DNA from: Mumia xiangluensis
Lineage (GTDB): Bacteria; Actinomycetota; Actinomycetes; Propionibacteriales; Nocardioidaceae
Direction of reading: 5' to 3'
DNA: 64,000 nt
NCBI RefSeq assembly: GCF_010994095.1
Contig: NZ_WJYO01000006.1
Location: forward strand, 62,001-126,000
How positions within the stretch are numbered: position 1 is the first letter of the stretch; every line of letters begins with the position of its first letter. The position numbers and the translations under genes are program-made. The notes under the pieces were generated by a model, which saw only the letters and a list, made by a program, of their open reading frames with translations, did not search any database and was not told where the DNA came from. Below, in pieces: positions 27,301-35,833 of the stretch.

Positions 27301-27774
27301 GTGCGCGAGCTCGATGTCGTGGGAGTCCGGGTGGAGATGCCCACCAACAACCCTCTGGTGCTGCTCCGTGAGGTCTCGGGGCCGCGCTACCTGCCGATCT
27401 GGATCGGTGCGGTCGAGGCGACGGCGATCGCGTTCGCCCAGCAGGGTGTCGTGCCTCCGCGGCCGCTGACGCACGACCTGCTGAAGGACGTGATCGAGGC
27501 GCTGGGCGACGAGCTCACCGAGGTCCGGATCACCGAGGTCAAGGACCATGTGTTCTACGCCGTGCTGGTGTTCGCCTCAGGCGCCGAGGTGGAGGCGCGT
27601 CCGTCGGACTCGATCGCGCTCGCGCTGCGCACGGGCACCCCGATCTACTGCGCCGAGGACGTCTTGACCGAGTCGTCGGTGGGGGTTCCCGACGAGGAGG
27701 AGGAAGAGGTCGAGAAGTTCCGGGAGTTCCTCGACGAGATCACTCCGGAGGACTTCGAGCAGGGAGGATCCTGA
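27301..27774 (+). CDS. Bifunctional nuclease (BFN) domain protein
   Basis: Small 157-residue BFN/DUF151 protein, Rv1829 equivalent; relatives show DNase/RNase activity but the physiological role is unclear. Family blocks LLREVSGPRYLPIWIGAVEA, RPLTHDLLKDV and ARPSDSIALALR are present, then an acidic tail (DEEEEEVEKFREFLDE). A TAGGCT box made from the ftsR stop region (27289-27294) ends six bases before the GTG, suggesting leaderless expression from an internal promoter. Confidence 0.85.
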   Translation: MRELDVVGVRVEMPTNNPLVLLREVSGPRYLPIWIGAVEATAIAFAQQGVVPPRPLTHDLLKDVIEALGDELTEVRITEVKDHVFYAVLVFASGAEVEARPSDSIALALRTGTPIYCAEDVLTESSVGVPDEEEEEVEKFREFLDEITPEDFEQGGS

Positions 27775-27793
27775 CCTAGGGCTCATCCTGGAC

Positions 27794-27863
27794 TTGAGGT
27801 TGAGGGTCGCTCCGGCGAGTCGCGTCGGATGTCGTTGACCACCTGGGGGAGCAGACCTACCGT
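27794..27863 (+). promoter_or_regulatory. Promoter region of the MerR gene with tandem TTGAGG hexamers
   Basis: Two adjoining TTGAGG hexamers (27794-27805) lie upstream of a good promoter: TTGACC at 27835-27840, 17-base spacer, TACCGT at 27858-27863. The hexamers resemble half-sites used by MerR/SoxR-type regulators, so FtsR or the MerR product itself may bind here (inference). Confidence 0.5.
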
Positions 27864-27901
27864 GAACGGGCAAGACAGACGGTGTTGAGACGGAGGCTTC
27901 G

Positions 27902-28495
27902 GTGGGCAGCAAGCAGCACTCGACGGACCGGCACGACAGTGCCGGCGCTGCCGCGCACGAGAGGGCGGGCGACCAGGGCCTCCTGTTCGACGACGACGTG
28001 GCGGCACTTCCCGAGGACTCCGGATTCCGCGGCCCGACGGCGTGCAAGGCGGCAGGCATCACCTACCGCCAGCTCGACTACTGGGCCCGCACCGAGCTCG
28101 TCGAGCCGTCGATCCGCGACGCCAGCGGCTCCGGCACCCAGCGTCTCTACTCCTTCCGCGACGTGCTCCTGCTCAAGATCATCAAGCGTCTCCTCGACGC
28201 CGGCATCTCGCTCCAGCAGATCCGCACGGCGATCCAGCACCTGCGCGAGCGCGGCACGGACGACCTCACGACCGTGACGCTGATGAGCGACGGAGTGTCG
28301 GTGTACGAGTGCCGCTCCGCCGACGAGGTCATCGACCTGCTCCAAGGCGGTCAGGGCGTTTTCGGGATCGCGATCGGCGGTGTGTGGCGCGAGATCGAGG
28401 GCACGCTGTCCGATCTCCCCAGCGAGCGCGCTGCCGCGTCCGAGGACCCGTCCGACGAGCTCGCGGCTCGACGCAAGGCCCGCCGCGTCAGCTGA
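27902..28495 (+). CDS. MerR-family regulator (Rv1830-like)
   Basis: A 197-residue MerR-type regulator. After a 40-residue polar leader comes the winged helix (GPTACKAAGITYRQLDYWAR, then LVEPSIRDASGSGTQRLYSFRDV), followed by the LLDAGISLQQIRTAIQHLRERG dimerisation helix and a C-terminal domain (LMSDGVSVYECRSADEVIDLL). It matches Rv1830, whose mycobacterial counterpart is linked to division and drug tolerance. GTG start with CGGAGG seven bases upstream. Two hairpins and the gcvP riboswitch follow. Confidence 0.85.
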   Translation: MGSKQHSTDRHDSAGAAAHERAGDQGLLFDDDVAALPEDSGFRGPTACKAAGITYRQLDYWARTELVEPSIRDASGSGTQRLYSFRDVLLLKIIKRLLDAGISLQQIRTAIQHLRERGTDDLTTVTLMSDGVSVYECRSADEVIDLLQGGQGVFGIAIGGVWREIEGTLSDLPSERAAASEDPSDELAARRKARRVS

Positions 28496-28530
28496 GCGAT
28501 CTCGTACGGCGGCGGCGCGGCCCCTCGTAC

Positions 28531-28554
28531 GGGCGGGGTGACCGACCCTCGCCC
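28531..28554 (+). terminator. Hairpin terminator candidate after the MerR gene
   Basis: GGGCG-GGGT pairs with ACCCTCGCCC across a GACCG loop, one bulged base, 35 bases after the MerR stop. GC-only stem without T-run, as is common in this phylum. Confidence 0.5.
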
Positions 28555-28569
28555 GGCGGCGGTGACCCT

Positions 28570-28599
28570 GGTCCCACCCGGAGCACTTCGCGTGGGACC
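28570..28599 (+). terminator. Second hairpin upstream of the gcv promoter
   Basis: Perfect 8-base inverted repeat GGTCCCAC / GTGGGACC with a 14-base loop. It either reinforces termination after the MerR gene or serves as an operator-like element upstream of the gcv promoter. Confidence 0.45.
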
Positions 28600-28662
28600 C
28601 AGCTCACCGCGGGCGCCGGTCCGAAACGCGGCGCGCTGCGTCCTCGGCACCAACCCGGCTGC

Positions 28663-28668
28663 TAGCCT
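28663..28668 (+). promoter_or_regulatory. Predicted -10 element of gcvP transcript
   Basis: TAGCCT about 20 bases upstream of the riboswitch aptamer; no convincing -35 at 17 or 18 bases. A start near 28675 would place the aptamer at the very 5' end of the mRNA. Confidence 0.45.
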
Positions 28669-28687
28669 GAAGACGTACGGCCGAGCA

Positions 28688-28804
28688 TGTCACGCGGGAG
28701 AGCCCGCGCTGCGCCGCGGCGCCGAAGGGGCAATTCCTCCCCGGAACCTCTCAGGCACCAGGACCGCGTGACCGAGGCACTCTGGAGCGCAGCGACGCGT
28801 GACA
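28688..28804 (+). ncRNA. Glycine riboswitch (gcvT element), single aptamer
   Basis: The conserved glycine aptamer strings appear in order: GGGAGAG at 28696-28702, GCCGAAGGGGCAA near 28721, CCCGGAACCTCTCAGGCA spanning 28740, then GGACCGCG and CACTCTGGAG near 28779. The ends TGTCACGCG (28688-28696) and CGCGTGACA (28796-28804) are perfectly complementary over nine bases and close the P1 stem. Only one aptamer is seen, not the classic tandem. Glycine binding should switch on gcvP downstream. Confidence 0.9.
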
Positions 28805-28807
28805 GAG

Positions 28808-28834
28808 GGGGAGGGTTGTCGACCGACCCACCCC
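28808..28834 (+). promoter_or_regulatory. Riboswitch expression-platform hairpin candidate
   Basis: GGGGAGGGT (28808-28816) pairs with ACCCACCCC (28826-28834), one A-A mismatch, nine-base loop, starting three bases after the aptamer P1 stem. It ends 20 bases before the gcvP ATG. It could be a terminator controlled by P1 formation, or shape access to the ribosome site GGGAG at 28843. Confidence 0.5.
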
Positions 28835-28854
28835 GAGCCAGCGGGAGATCGCGA

Positions 28855-31740
28855 ATGAGCGAGCAGACCACGTCCTTGTCCAGCCTGAGCGACCTTGCCG
28901 GCGTCGCGCCGTTCTCGAGCCGCCACATCGGCCCGGACGCGGCCGAGCAGGCACAGATGCTCGACCTGCTCGGCTACGACTCGTTGTCCGCCCTGATGGC
29001 TGCGGCGGTCCCGAAGGGGATCCGCCTCGGCGACACGCTGTCGTTGCTGCCCGCGATGTCCGAGCCGGAGGTCACGGGCGCGCTCCGCGAGCTCGCCGAC
29101 CAGAACAACCCCGGCGTGGCGATGATCGGGCTCGGCTACCACCCGACGGTGACGCCCGCCGTGATCCGCCGCAACGTGCTCGAGGATCCCCGCTGGTACA
29201 CCGCCTACACGCCGTACCAGCCCGAGATCTCCCAGGGCCGCCTCGAGGCCCTGATCAACTTCCAGACCATGGTCGCCGACCTCGCGGGTCTCCCGACCGC
29301 CAACGCGTCCCTTCTCGACGAAGGTACGGCGGCCGCCGAGGCCATGACGTTGACGCGCCGCGCCGTCCGGGCCAACGCCGACAAGCCCTTCGTCGTCGAC
29401 ACGGGCTGCCTCCCGCAGACCCTCGCTGTCGTCCGCACGCGGGCTGAGGCCATGGGCATCCCGCTCGTCGAGGCCGACCTGTCCACCGGGCTCCCGGAGG
29501 GCGACCTGTGCGGCGCCCTCATCGCGTACCCGCGGCACGACGGTGCGATCGCTGATCCGACCGAGGTGATCGCCGCTGTCCACGAGCGCGGTGGCCTGGC
29601 CGTCGTCACCACGGACCCCCTCGCACTCACGCTGCTGGCGTCGCCCGGCTCGCTCGGAGCCGACGTCGTCGTGGGGTCCAGCCAGCGCTTCGGTGTCCCG
29701 ATGTTCTACGGCGGTCCCCACGCGGGATTCATGGCCGTCAAGGCCGGGCTCGAGCGTCATCTCCCCGGCCGGCTGGTCGGGGTGTCGGTGGACGCCGAGG
29801 GGCGCCCGGCGTACCGCCTCGCCCTGCAGACCCGCGAGCAGCACATCCGACGTGACCGCGCGACCTCCAACATCTGTACGGCGCAGGTGCTCCTCGCGGT
29901 CGTCGCGTCGATGTACGCGGTCTACCACGGACCGGAGGGCCTGCGGCAGATCGCGTACCGCGTGCACCGCTCCGCCGCCGTCCTCGCCGAAGGGCTGCGG
30001 CAGCACGGGATCGAGGTCGTCCACGACACGTTCTTCGACACCGTGCTCGCCCGCGTCCCGGCGCGCGCGGACGAGGTGGTCGCATCGGCTCGCGAGGCAG
30101 GCATCCACCTGCGCCGCGTCGACGCCGACCACGTCGGGATCTCGACCTCCGAGGTCACGACTCCGGCGCACGTGGAAGCGGTGTGGGGAGCGTTCGGCAT
30201 CGACGGTGCGGACCTTCCCGCGATCGATCGTGCCGCACCCGACGCCTTGAGTGCGGCGCTGCGCCGCGACGACGACGTCCTCACCCACGAGGTGTTCAAC
30301 ACCCACCACTCCGAGACCGAGATGCTGCGCTACGTGACGCGGCTCGGTGACCGTGACTACGCGCTGGACCGCGGCATGATCCCGCTCGGATCCTGCACGA
30401 TGAAGCTCAACGCGACGACCGAGATGGAGCCGGTGAGCTGGCCACAGTTCGCGGACCTGCACCCGTTCGTGCCTGCGGAGGACGCGCGCGGCACGCTCCA
30501 GCTGGTCAAGCAGCTCGAGTCGTGGCTCGCCGAGGTCACCGGCTACGCCGCCGTGTCGGTGCAGCCCAACGCCGGTTCGCAGGGCGAGCTGGCCGGCCTG
30601 CTCGCGATCCGGGGCTACCACCGCAGCCGTGGCGACGTGCACCGCGACGTCTGTCTGATCCCGTCCTCCGCCCACGGCACCAACGCGGCGTCGGCGGTGA
30701 TGGCGGGCATGCGGGTCGTCGTCGTGAAGGCGGCCGACGACGGCGAGGTCGACCTCGACGACCTGCGTAAGCAGTGTGCCGAGCACGCCGACGACCTCGC
30801 GGCGATCATGGTCACCTACCCCTCGACCCACGGCGTCTACGAGCACGGCATCTCCGAGCTGTGCGACGTGATCCACGCGGCGGGCGGCCAGGTCTACGTC
30901 GACGGCGCGAACCTCAACGCGCTGCTCGGTCACGCGAAGCCTGGCGAGTTCGGGGGCGACGTCAGTCACCTGAACCTCCACAAGACCTTCTGCATCCCTC
31001 ACGGCGGCGGTGGCCCCGGCGTGGGCCCTGTCGCGGTCGCGGAGCACCTGAGGCCGTTCCTGCCCAGCCACCCGCTGGCGCCGCTGCCCGAGGACCGGGA
31101 GGGGATCGGCGCGATCAGCGCTGCCCCGCACGGCTCTGCGGGCATCCTCCAGATCTCGTGGGCGTACGTCGCGCTGATGGGCGCCCAGGGTCTGACCGAC
31201 GCGACGTCGGTGGCGGTGCTGAGCGCCAACTACGTGGCTCAGCGGCTGCGGGGCTACTACCCGATCCTGTACGCCGGCGACCACGGCCTGGTCGCGCACG
31301 AGTGCATCCTCGACGTCCGTCCGCTGACGAAGGCGAGCGGCGTCACCGTCGACGACGTGGCGAAGCGGCTCATCGACTACGGCTTCCACGCGCCGACGAT
31401 GAGCTTCCCGGTCGCGGGCACGCTGATGGTGGAGCCGACCGAGTCGGAGTCGCTGACCGAGATCGACCGCTTCTGCGACGCGATGATCGCGATCCACGCA
31501 GAGATCGAGGCTGTGCAGCGCGGCGACGTCGCCGTCGAGGACAGCGCGCTGCGCCGCGCGCCGCACACGCTGAAGGCGCTGGCGGGGGAGTGGGACCGCG
31601 CCTACGACCGTGACGCCGGCGCCTTCCCGTCCGGCAGCCACGTCGACAAGTACTGGCCGGCAGTTGCTCGCATCGACCAGGCGTACGGCGACCGCAACCT
31701 TGCGTGCGCCTGCCCGCCTCCGGAAGCATTCGCGGAGTGA
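28855..31740 (+). CDS. gcvP: Glycine dehydrogenase (decarboxylating), P protein
   Basis: PLP enzyme of the glycine cleavage system: decarboxylates glycine and passes the aminomethyl group to lipoyl-GcvH. The 961-residue single-chain form contains both halves; the functional lysine is Lys710 in [29 protein letters not shown] at residues 21-33 is the family start and [13 protein letters not shown] the substrate loop. The ATG at 28855 has GGGAG eight bases upstream; the frame stays open upstream through the riboswitch but that part is RNA leader, not protein. Controlled by the glycine riboswitch. Its stop overlaps the serine hydrolase start (GTGA). Confidence 0.94.
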   Translation: MSEQTTSLSSLSDLAGVAPFSSRHIGPDAAEQAQMLDLLGYDSLSALMAAAVPKGIRLGDTLSLLPAMSEPEVTGALRELADQNNPGVAMIGLGYHPTVTPAVIRRNVLEDPRWYTAYTPYQPEISQGRLEALINFQTMVADLAGLPTANASLLDEGTAAAEAMTLTRRAVRANADKPFVVDTGCLPQTLAVVRTRAEAMGIPLVEADLSTGLPEGDLCGALIAYPRHDGAIADPTEVIAAVHERGGLAVVTTDPLALTLLASPGSLGADVVVGSSQRFGVPMFYGGPHAGFMAVKAGLERHLPGRLVGVSVDAEGRPAYRLALQTREQHIRRDRATSNICTAQVLLAVVASMYAVYHGPEGLRQIAYRVHRSAAVLAEGLRQHGIEVVHDTFFDTVLARVPARADEVVASAREAGIHLRRVDADHVGISTSEVTTPAHVEAVWGAFGIDGADLPAIDRAAPDALSAALRRDDDVLTHEVFNTHHSETEMLRYVTRLGDRDYALDRGMIPLGSCTMKLNATTEMEPVSWPQFADLHPFVPAEDARGTLQLVKQLESWLAEVTGYAAVSVQPNAGSQGELAGLLAIRGYHRSRGDVHRDVCLIPSSAHGTNAASAVMAGMRVVVVKAADDGEVDLDDLRKQCAEHADDLAAIMVTYPSTHGVYEHGISELCDVIHAAGGQVYVDGANLNALLGHAKPGEFGGDVSHLNLHKTFCIPHGGGGPGVGPVAVAEHLRPFLPSHPLAPLPEDREGIGAISAAPHGSAGILQISWAYVALMGAQGLTDATSVAVLSANYVAQRLRGYYPILYAGDHGLVAHECILDVRPLTKASGVTVDDVAKRLIDYGFHAPTMSFPVAGTLMVEPTESESLTEIDRFCDAMIAIHAEIEAVQRGDVAVEDSALRRAPHTLKALAGEWDRAYDRDAGAFPSGSHVDKYWPAVARIDQAYGDRNLACACPPPEAFAE

Positions 31741-33092
31741 CCTCGCTGCCCGACGCGTCTCCCGTCCTCCCGTCGACCGCCGTCCATCTCGAGGCCGCCG
31801 TGGCGGCGGCGCAGGCTGGCAGCAGGGTCCCGTCGCTCAGCGTGGCGGTCCTCCGCGACGGCGCGGTGGCGTGGTCCGGGGTGCGCGGCACCGCGGTCCG
31901 TGACGGGGAGTCGGCACGGCCCACGCGGGACACGCAGTACCGCATCGGGTCGATCACCAAGACCCTCACCGCCGCACTGGTGATGCAGCTCCAGGAAGAG
32001 GGCGCGCTCGACCTCGCAGACACGGTCGGCACCTACGTTCCCGAGGGGCCGTTCGCCGACGCCACGATCCGCGGCCTGCTCTCGCACGGCGGCGGGCTCC
32101 CCGCGGAGCCGGCCGGGGCCTGGTGGGAGCGCAGCCGCGGCACGTCGTACGAGGCGCTGGTGGCCGCCAACGCCGAAGCCGTGCGTGTCCTCGCGCCGGG
32201 GGAGCGCTACCACTACTCGAACCTCTCGTACGCCATCCTCGGCCACATCGTCGAGGTGCTGCGTGACGCGCCCTGGAGCGAGGTGCTCGACGCCACGATC
32301 CTCGGCCCGCTCGGGATGTCGCGCACCACGTACGCCGCGTCAGCCCCGCACGCGGACGGCCGTTCGGTCGAGGCCCTGACCGGCCTCCTCGTCGCCGAGC
32401 CGCACCAGGACACAGGCGCGATGGCCCCCGCCGGCCAGCTGTGGAGCACCCCGGCCGACCTGTGCCGCTGGCTGGCCGAGCTCGCGCGACCGACCCTGCT
32501 CAGCCCGCGTTCCGTGGTCGCGATGACCACGCCGCAGTCGGGCGACCCGGACGAGAAGGGCGCCGGTGCCTACGGGCTCGGAGTCCGCCTCTCGGTCGCG
32601 GGCGAGCGTGTCCTCGTCGGGCACGGCGGGTCGATGCCCGGCTTCCTCGCCGGGGCGTACGTCGACCGCGAGAGCGGGGTCGGTGCGGTCGTGCTCGCGA
32701 ACACGGCGTACGGACTGGACGTCAGCGCCCTCCCGAGAACGCTCATCGAGACCGTGCTCACGCACGAGCCGGTCATCGCTCCGGAGTGGACTCCGACCCG
32801 CGAGGTGCCCGACGGCGTGCGCGAGCTGCTCGGAACCTGGCACTGGGGCCACCAACCGTTCACGATGTCGTACGACGGCGAGGCGCTGGCGCTCGCGGCC
32901 GATGGCGGTCGCGCCTTCCGGTTCGCCTCCGCGGGCGCCGACACGTGGACCGGGCTGAGCGGCTACCAGCTCGGCGAGACGCTGCGGGTCGTACGCCGTG
33001 AGGACGGCGCGATCAGCCACCTCGACGTCGGCACGTTCTGCTACACCCGCATCCCGTACGACCCGATGGTGCCGATCCCCGGCGGAGCCTGA
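31737..33092 (+). CDS. Serine hydrolase of the beta-lactamase class C/penicillin-binding family
   Basis: A 451-residue S12-type hydrolase. Active-site motifs: GSITK (Ser72, Lys75), HYSN (Tyr160, Asn162) and VGHGG replacing the usual KTG box. The C-terminal 110 residues form a separate beta-barrel-like domain ([14 protein letters not shown] onward), as in EstB/D-aminopeptidase-type proteins. No signal peptide, so it is more likely a cytoplasmic esterase/peptidase than a true beta-lactamase. GTGA overlap with gcvP places it under the glycine riboswitch transcript, an unusual pairing. Confidence 0.83.
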   Translation: MTSLPDASPVLPSTAVHLEAAVAAAQAGSRVPSLSVAVLRDGAVAWSGVRGTAVRDGESARPTRDTQYRIGSITKTLTAALVMQLQEEGALDLADTVGTYVPEGPFADATIRGLLSHGGGLPAEPAGAWWERSRGTSYEALVAANAEAVRVLAPGERYHYSNLSYAILGHIVEVLRDAPWSEVLDATILGPLGMSRTTYAASAPHADGRSVEALTGLLVAEPHQDTGAMAPAGQLWSTPADLCRWLAELARPTLLSPRSVVAMTTPQSGDPDEKGAGAYGLGVRLSVAGERVLVGHGGSMPGFLAGAYVDRESGVGAVVLANTAYGLDVSALPRTLIETVLTHEPVIAPEWTPTREVPDGVRELLGTWHWGHQPFTMSYDGEALALAADGGRAFRFASAGADTWTGLSGYQLGETLRVVRREDGAISHLDVGTFCYTRIPYDPMVPIPGGA

Positions 33093-33167
33093 CGACGACC
33101 GTCTCGACAATCCCGCTGCCATGACGCCGGAGATGCCGAGACGCTCGTGCGGGCGCTCGTGCGGGCG

Positions 33168-33800
33168 CTACCCGCCGAGGAGGCCGCGCTCGTACGCGGT
33201 GGCGACCGCGGCGGCGCGGTCCTTCACGCCGAGCTTCTCGTACGCGTGCCCGAGGTGGGTCTTCACGGTCGCCTCGCTGACGAAGAGCAGCGTGGCGATC
33301 TGGCGGTTCGAGTGACCTCGGGCGACCAGTGCCAGGACCTCGGCCTCGCGGCTGCTCAGCTCCTGGGATCGAGCGCGCACCCGCGACACGACACGCGTCG
33401 CCACTGCGGGCGACAGCACCGACTCGCCGCGCGCCGCAGCACGGATGCCGGCGAACAGGTCGTCGCGCCGCGCGTCCTTGAGGAGGTAGCCGGTCGCTCC
33501 CGCGTCGAGTGCGGCCATGATGTCGCGATCGGCGTCGTACGTGGTCAGGACGAGCACGTGACCTGCGAAGTCGCGTTCGCGCAGCGCCGTGATCGCCTCC
33601 ACGCCGCCGCCTCCGGGCATGCGGAGGTCCATGAGCACGACGGCGGGGTTGAGCGACATCGCGAGCCGGACGCCGGTCTCGCCGTCGGACGCCTCGCCGA
33701 CGACCTCGAAGTCGCGTGCGGCCTCGAGCATGCCGCGCAGGCCGTCACGGACCACGGGGTGGTCGTCGACCAGCAGCAGCCTCAGGACGGTGTCAGACAT
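33168..33800 (-). CDS. LuxR/NarL-family response regulator
   Basis: Two-component regulator of 210 residues: receiver domain with acidic pocket DDH (residues 12-14), phospho-acceptor Asp58 in VVLMDLRMP, switch Thr in VLTTYD and Lys in YLLKDA, then a LuxR helix-turn-helix (ELSSREAEVLALVARGHSN, residues 145 onward). It overlaps the histidine kinase gene by eight bases, so the pair is cognate. A TACCCT box nine bases before the ATG could add an internal promoter. Likely controls the ABC exporter upstream in the same unit. Confidence 0.9.
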   Translation of the reverse strand: MSDTVLRLLLVDDHPVVRDGLRGMLEAARDFEVVGEASDGETGVRLAMSLNPAVVLMDLRMPGGGGVEAITALRERDFAGHVLVLTTYDADRDIMAALDAGATGYLLKDARRDDLFAGIRAAARGESVLSPAVATRVVSRVRARSQELSSREAEVLALVARGHSNRQIATLLFVSEATVKTHLGHAYEKLGVKDRAAAVATAYERGLLGG

Positions 33801-35046
33801 CGCAGCCCGAGGGTACGCGGAGCGAGACAGCCGTCCCGCCTCCGGGCTCGGACTCGACGATCAGGGCGCCGCCGGCCCGCTCGGCGCGGCGCCGCATGCC
33901 GTCCAGCCCGAACCCGCCGCGGTTGCCGCGAGGCGTGGTCACCCTGACGTCGAACCCACGGCCGTCGTCGCGGACGTCGAGCACGATCTCGTCGTCGGTG
34001 TACGACAGCGTGATGCCGACGCGCGACGCCTCGGCGTGGCGCGCGACGTTGGTGAGCGACTCCTGGACGACCCGCAGGACCACGGCCTCGACGGCGGGGG
34101 AGAGCGTCTCGGGCTCGCCGGTGACGACCACCTCGGCACGGACGCCGTTCTCCGCTGCCCACTCGCGGACGCGTGCTCGCACGGCCTCGACGAGCGCGAG
34201 GTGCTCGAGTGCTGCCGGGCTCAGCGCTTCGACGGAACGCCGGGTCTCGTCGAGCGACGCGCGGGCCAGCTCGGCGGCGCGCTTGCGGTGCTCGGCTGCC
34301 GCGGCGTCGTCGTACGCCTCGTCGGCGGCCTGCAGCTGCGTGACGATCCCAGCCAGTCCCTGGGCGATCGTGTCGTGGATCTCCGCGGCGAGCCGCTCGC
34401 GCTCCTCGTGGATCCCGGCCTCCCGCGCCCGCGTCACGAGCGCCTCCTGGAGCGCGGCGTTCTCCTGCATCGCCTCCTCCAGCCGGGCGTTGGTGCGCTC
34501 GAGCTCGGCGATCGTGGCGACCCGTTCGTCGGCCAGCTCGGTCTCCTGCCGGGCGATCGCGGTGAAGATGAGCACGAGCACGAGGTTCAGCGCGAGCAGT
34601 CCGAGGAACACCAGCGTCTGCGTCGTCCCTGACGGCGGGAAGCCGCCGGCCTGAGAGCCCGCCATGGTCACGGCGGTGATGCCGAGGACCACCGGGATCC
34701 AGCGACCCTTCGCGTACGTGGTCGCGTCGAAGTAGGCGACGAACGCGAACACCGCGCAGAACGGGTTGAGCCACGACATCACGAAGGCCGCGAGCGTCCG
34801 TGCCGCGAGGTACACGTGTCCGAGCCCGTCGTCGAGAGGCCCCTCGTCCCAGCGTCGGTCGACGCACCACCAGTGGCCGACGGCGACGAGCGCCGCCAGC
34901 GCCAGGACGTACGGCAGCTGGTCGACGAACCCCAGCGGCGCGGCGGTCATCGCGGCCAGGACCGTGGCGAGAGCGAGCAGTGCGTACGGTCCACGGCGCT
35001 GGAGCACCGCCCAACGCTGCTCGACGCGTACTGCCAGCTCGCTCAT
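33793..35046 (-). CDS. NarL-type sensor histidine kinase
   Basis: Membrane sensor kinase of 417 residues. Five to six helices (residues 20-165) are followed by a coiled coil (residues 168-205), a HisKA_3 dimerisation domain with the phospho-histidine in AAEIHDTIAQGL (His224) and a HATPase domain with the N-box VVQESLTNVARHA and G-boxes DDGRGFD and GGFGLDGM. There is almost no extracytoplasmic loop, so it probably senses within the membrane, typical of kinases paired with ABC exporters. Lies 35 bases downstream of the permease gene. Confidence 0.9.
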   Translation of the reverse strand: MSELAVRVEQRWAVLQRRGPYALLALATVLAAMTAAPLGFVDQLPYVLALAALVAVGHWWCVDRRWDEGPLDDGLGHVYLAARTLAAFVMSWLNPFCAVFAFVAYFDATTYAKGRWIPVVLGITAVTMAGSQAGGFPPSGTTQTLVFLGLLALNLVLVLIFTAIARQETELADERVATIAELERTNARLEEAMQENAALQEALVTRAREAGIHEERERLAAEIHDTIAQGLAGIVTQLQAADEAYDDAAAAEHRKRAAELARASLDETRRSVEALSPAALEHLALVEAVRARVREWAAENGVRAEVVVTGEPETLSPAVEAVVLRVVQESLTNVARHAEASRVGITLSYTDDEIVLDVRDDGRGFDVRVTTPRGNRGGFGLDGMRRRAERAGGALIVESEPGGGTAVSLRVPSGCDV

Positions 35047-35080
35047 CGTCTCCGCCTCGTCGCGACCCGTGCCGTACGGG

Positions 35081-35833
35081 TCACTCCCACCGGAAGTATC
35101 GCGCAGCCAGTGCGCCGAGCCCGACCGTCCACGCCAGCAGCACCAGGACGTGCAGCATGTCCGGCATCCTCCCGGCGGCCGCCTCGTCGAGAGCGAGCGC
35201 TGCCGCTCCGTTCGGCGTCAGGGCGATGACGTCGCCCAGGAGGCCGGGCAGGACGGTGACCGGCACCCACACACCTGCCGTGAACATCGTCGGGAAGAAG
35301 ACCACGGTCCCGATCGCCGCCGACGCCTTGGTCGACGGCGCGAGTCCGGAGATCAGGCCGCCCGTCGACAGGTTGGCCAGCACCGCGAGGACGAAGATCC
35401 CCAGGTACGCGATCGGGGAGCCTGGCAACGACACGTCGAAGACGAGCCGGCCGACCGTGACGGCGAGGATGGACCCCGCGAGGATCCCTGCGCCGTGGAT
35501 CACCCACTGCGCCATGAGGATCTGCGTCGGTCGCGCCGGCGTCGTGGCGTAGCGCCGCAGCACCAGGTTCTCGCGGTACCCCGAGATGACCGCGGGCATG
35601 GACTGCAACGACGCCATGATCGCCGACAGCAGGACGACGATCGGGACGTAGAGGTCGATGACTCGGACGCCGCCCAGGTCGTCGCTCACCTCCCGGAAGG
35701 AGGGGATCGCCCCCAGGACGCAGAGCAGGATCGTCGGGAAGAAGACGATCCAGAACATCGCGCCGGGCTCGCGGAGCATGAGACGGCCCTCCGTGCGCAG
35801 CATCGCGACGGCCGGGGAGGTGGCGGTGCTCAT
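35081..35833 (-). CDS. ABC-2 type exporter permease
   Basis: A 250-residue ABC-2 permease with six helices and the usual amphipathic start (MLRTEGRLMLREPGAMFW). The YRENLVLRRYATTPARP segment is characteristic of DrrB/NodJ-type permeases of drug or antibiotic exporters. ATG overlaps the ATPase stop by four bases. Forms an exporter with the ATPase; the substrate, probably a drug, peptide or lipid, is unknown. Confidence 0.87.
   Translation of the reverse strand: MSTATSPAVAMLRTEGRLMLREPGAMFWIVFFPTILLCVLGAIPSFREVSDDLGGVRVIDLYVPIVVLLSAIMASLQSMPAVISGYRENLVLRRYATTPARPTQILMAQWVIHGAGILAGSILAVTVGRLVFDVSLPGSPIAYLGIFVLAVLANLSTGGLISGLAPSTKASAAIGTVVFFPTMFTAGVWVPVTVLPGLLGDVIALTPNGAAALALDEAAAGRMPDMLHVLVLLAWTVGLGALAARYFRWE

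Noticed and set aside
28687-28854. Upstream extension of the gcvP reading frame
   Set aside because: This part is the glycine riboswitch; the protein homology and ribosome site begin at 28855.
31737-33092. Reading the serine hydrolase as a resistance beta-lactamase
   Set aside because: No signal peptide and HGG in place of KTG; fits esterase/peptidase relatives better.
33143-33166. Two tandem copies of GCTCGTGCGGGC after the serine hydrolase gene
   Set aside because: Only two 12-base units with no spacer; not a CRISPR and probably part of the non-coding gap before the response regulator stop.
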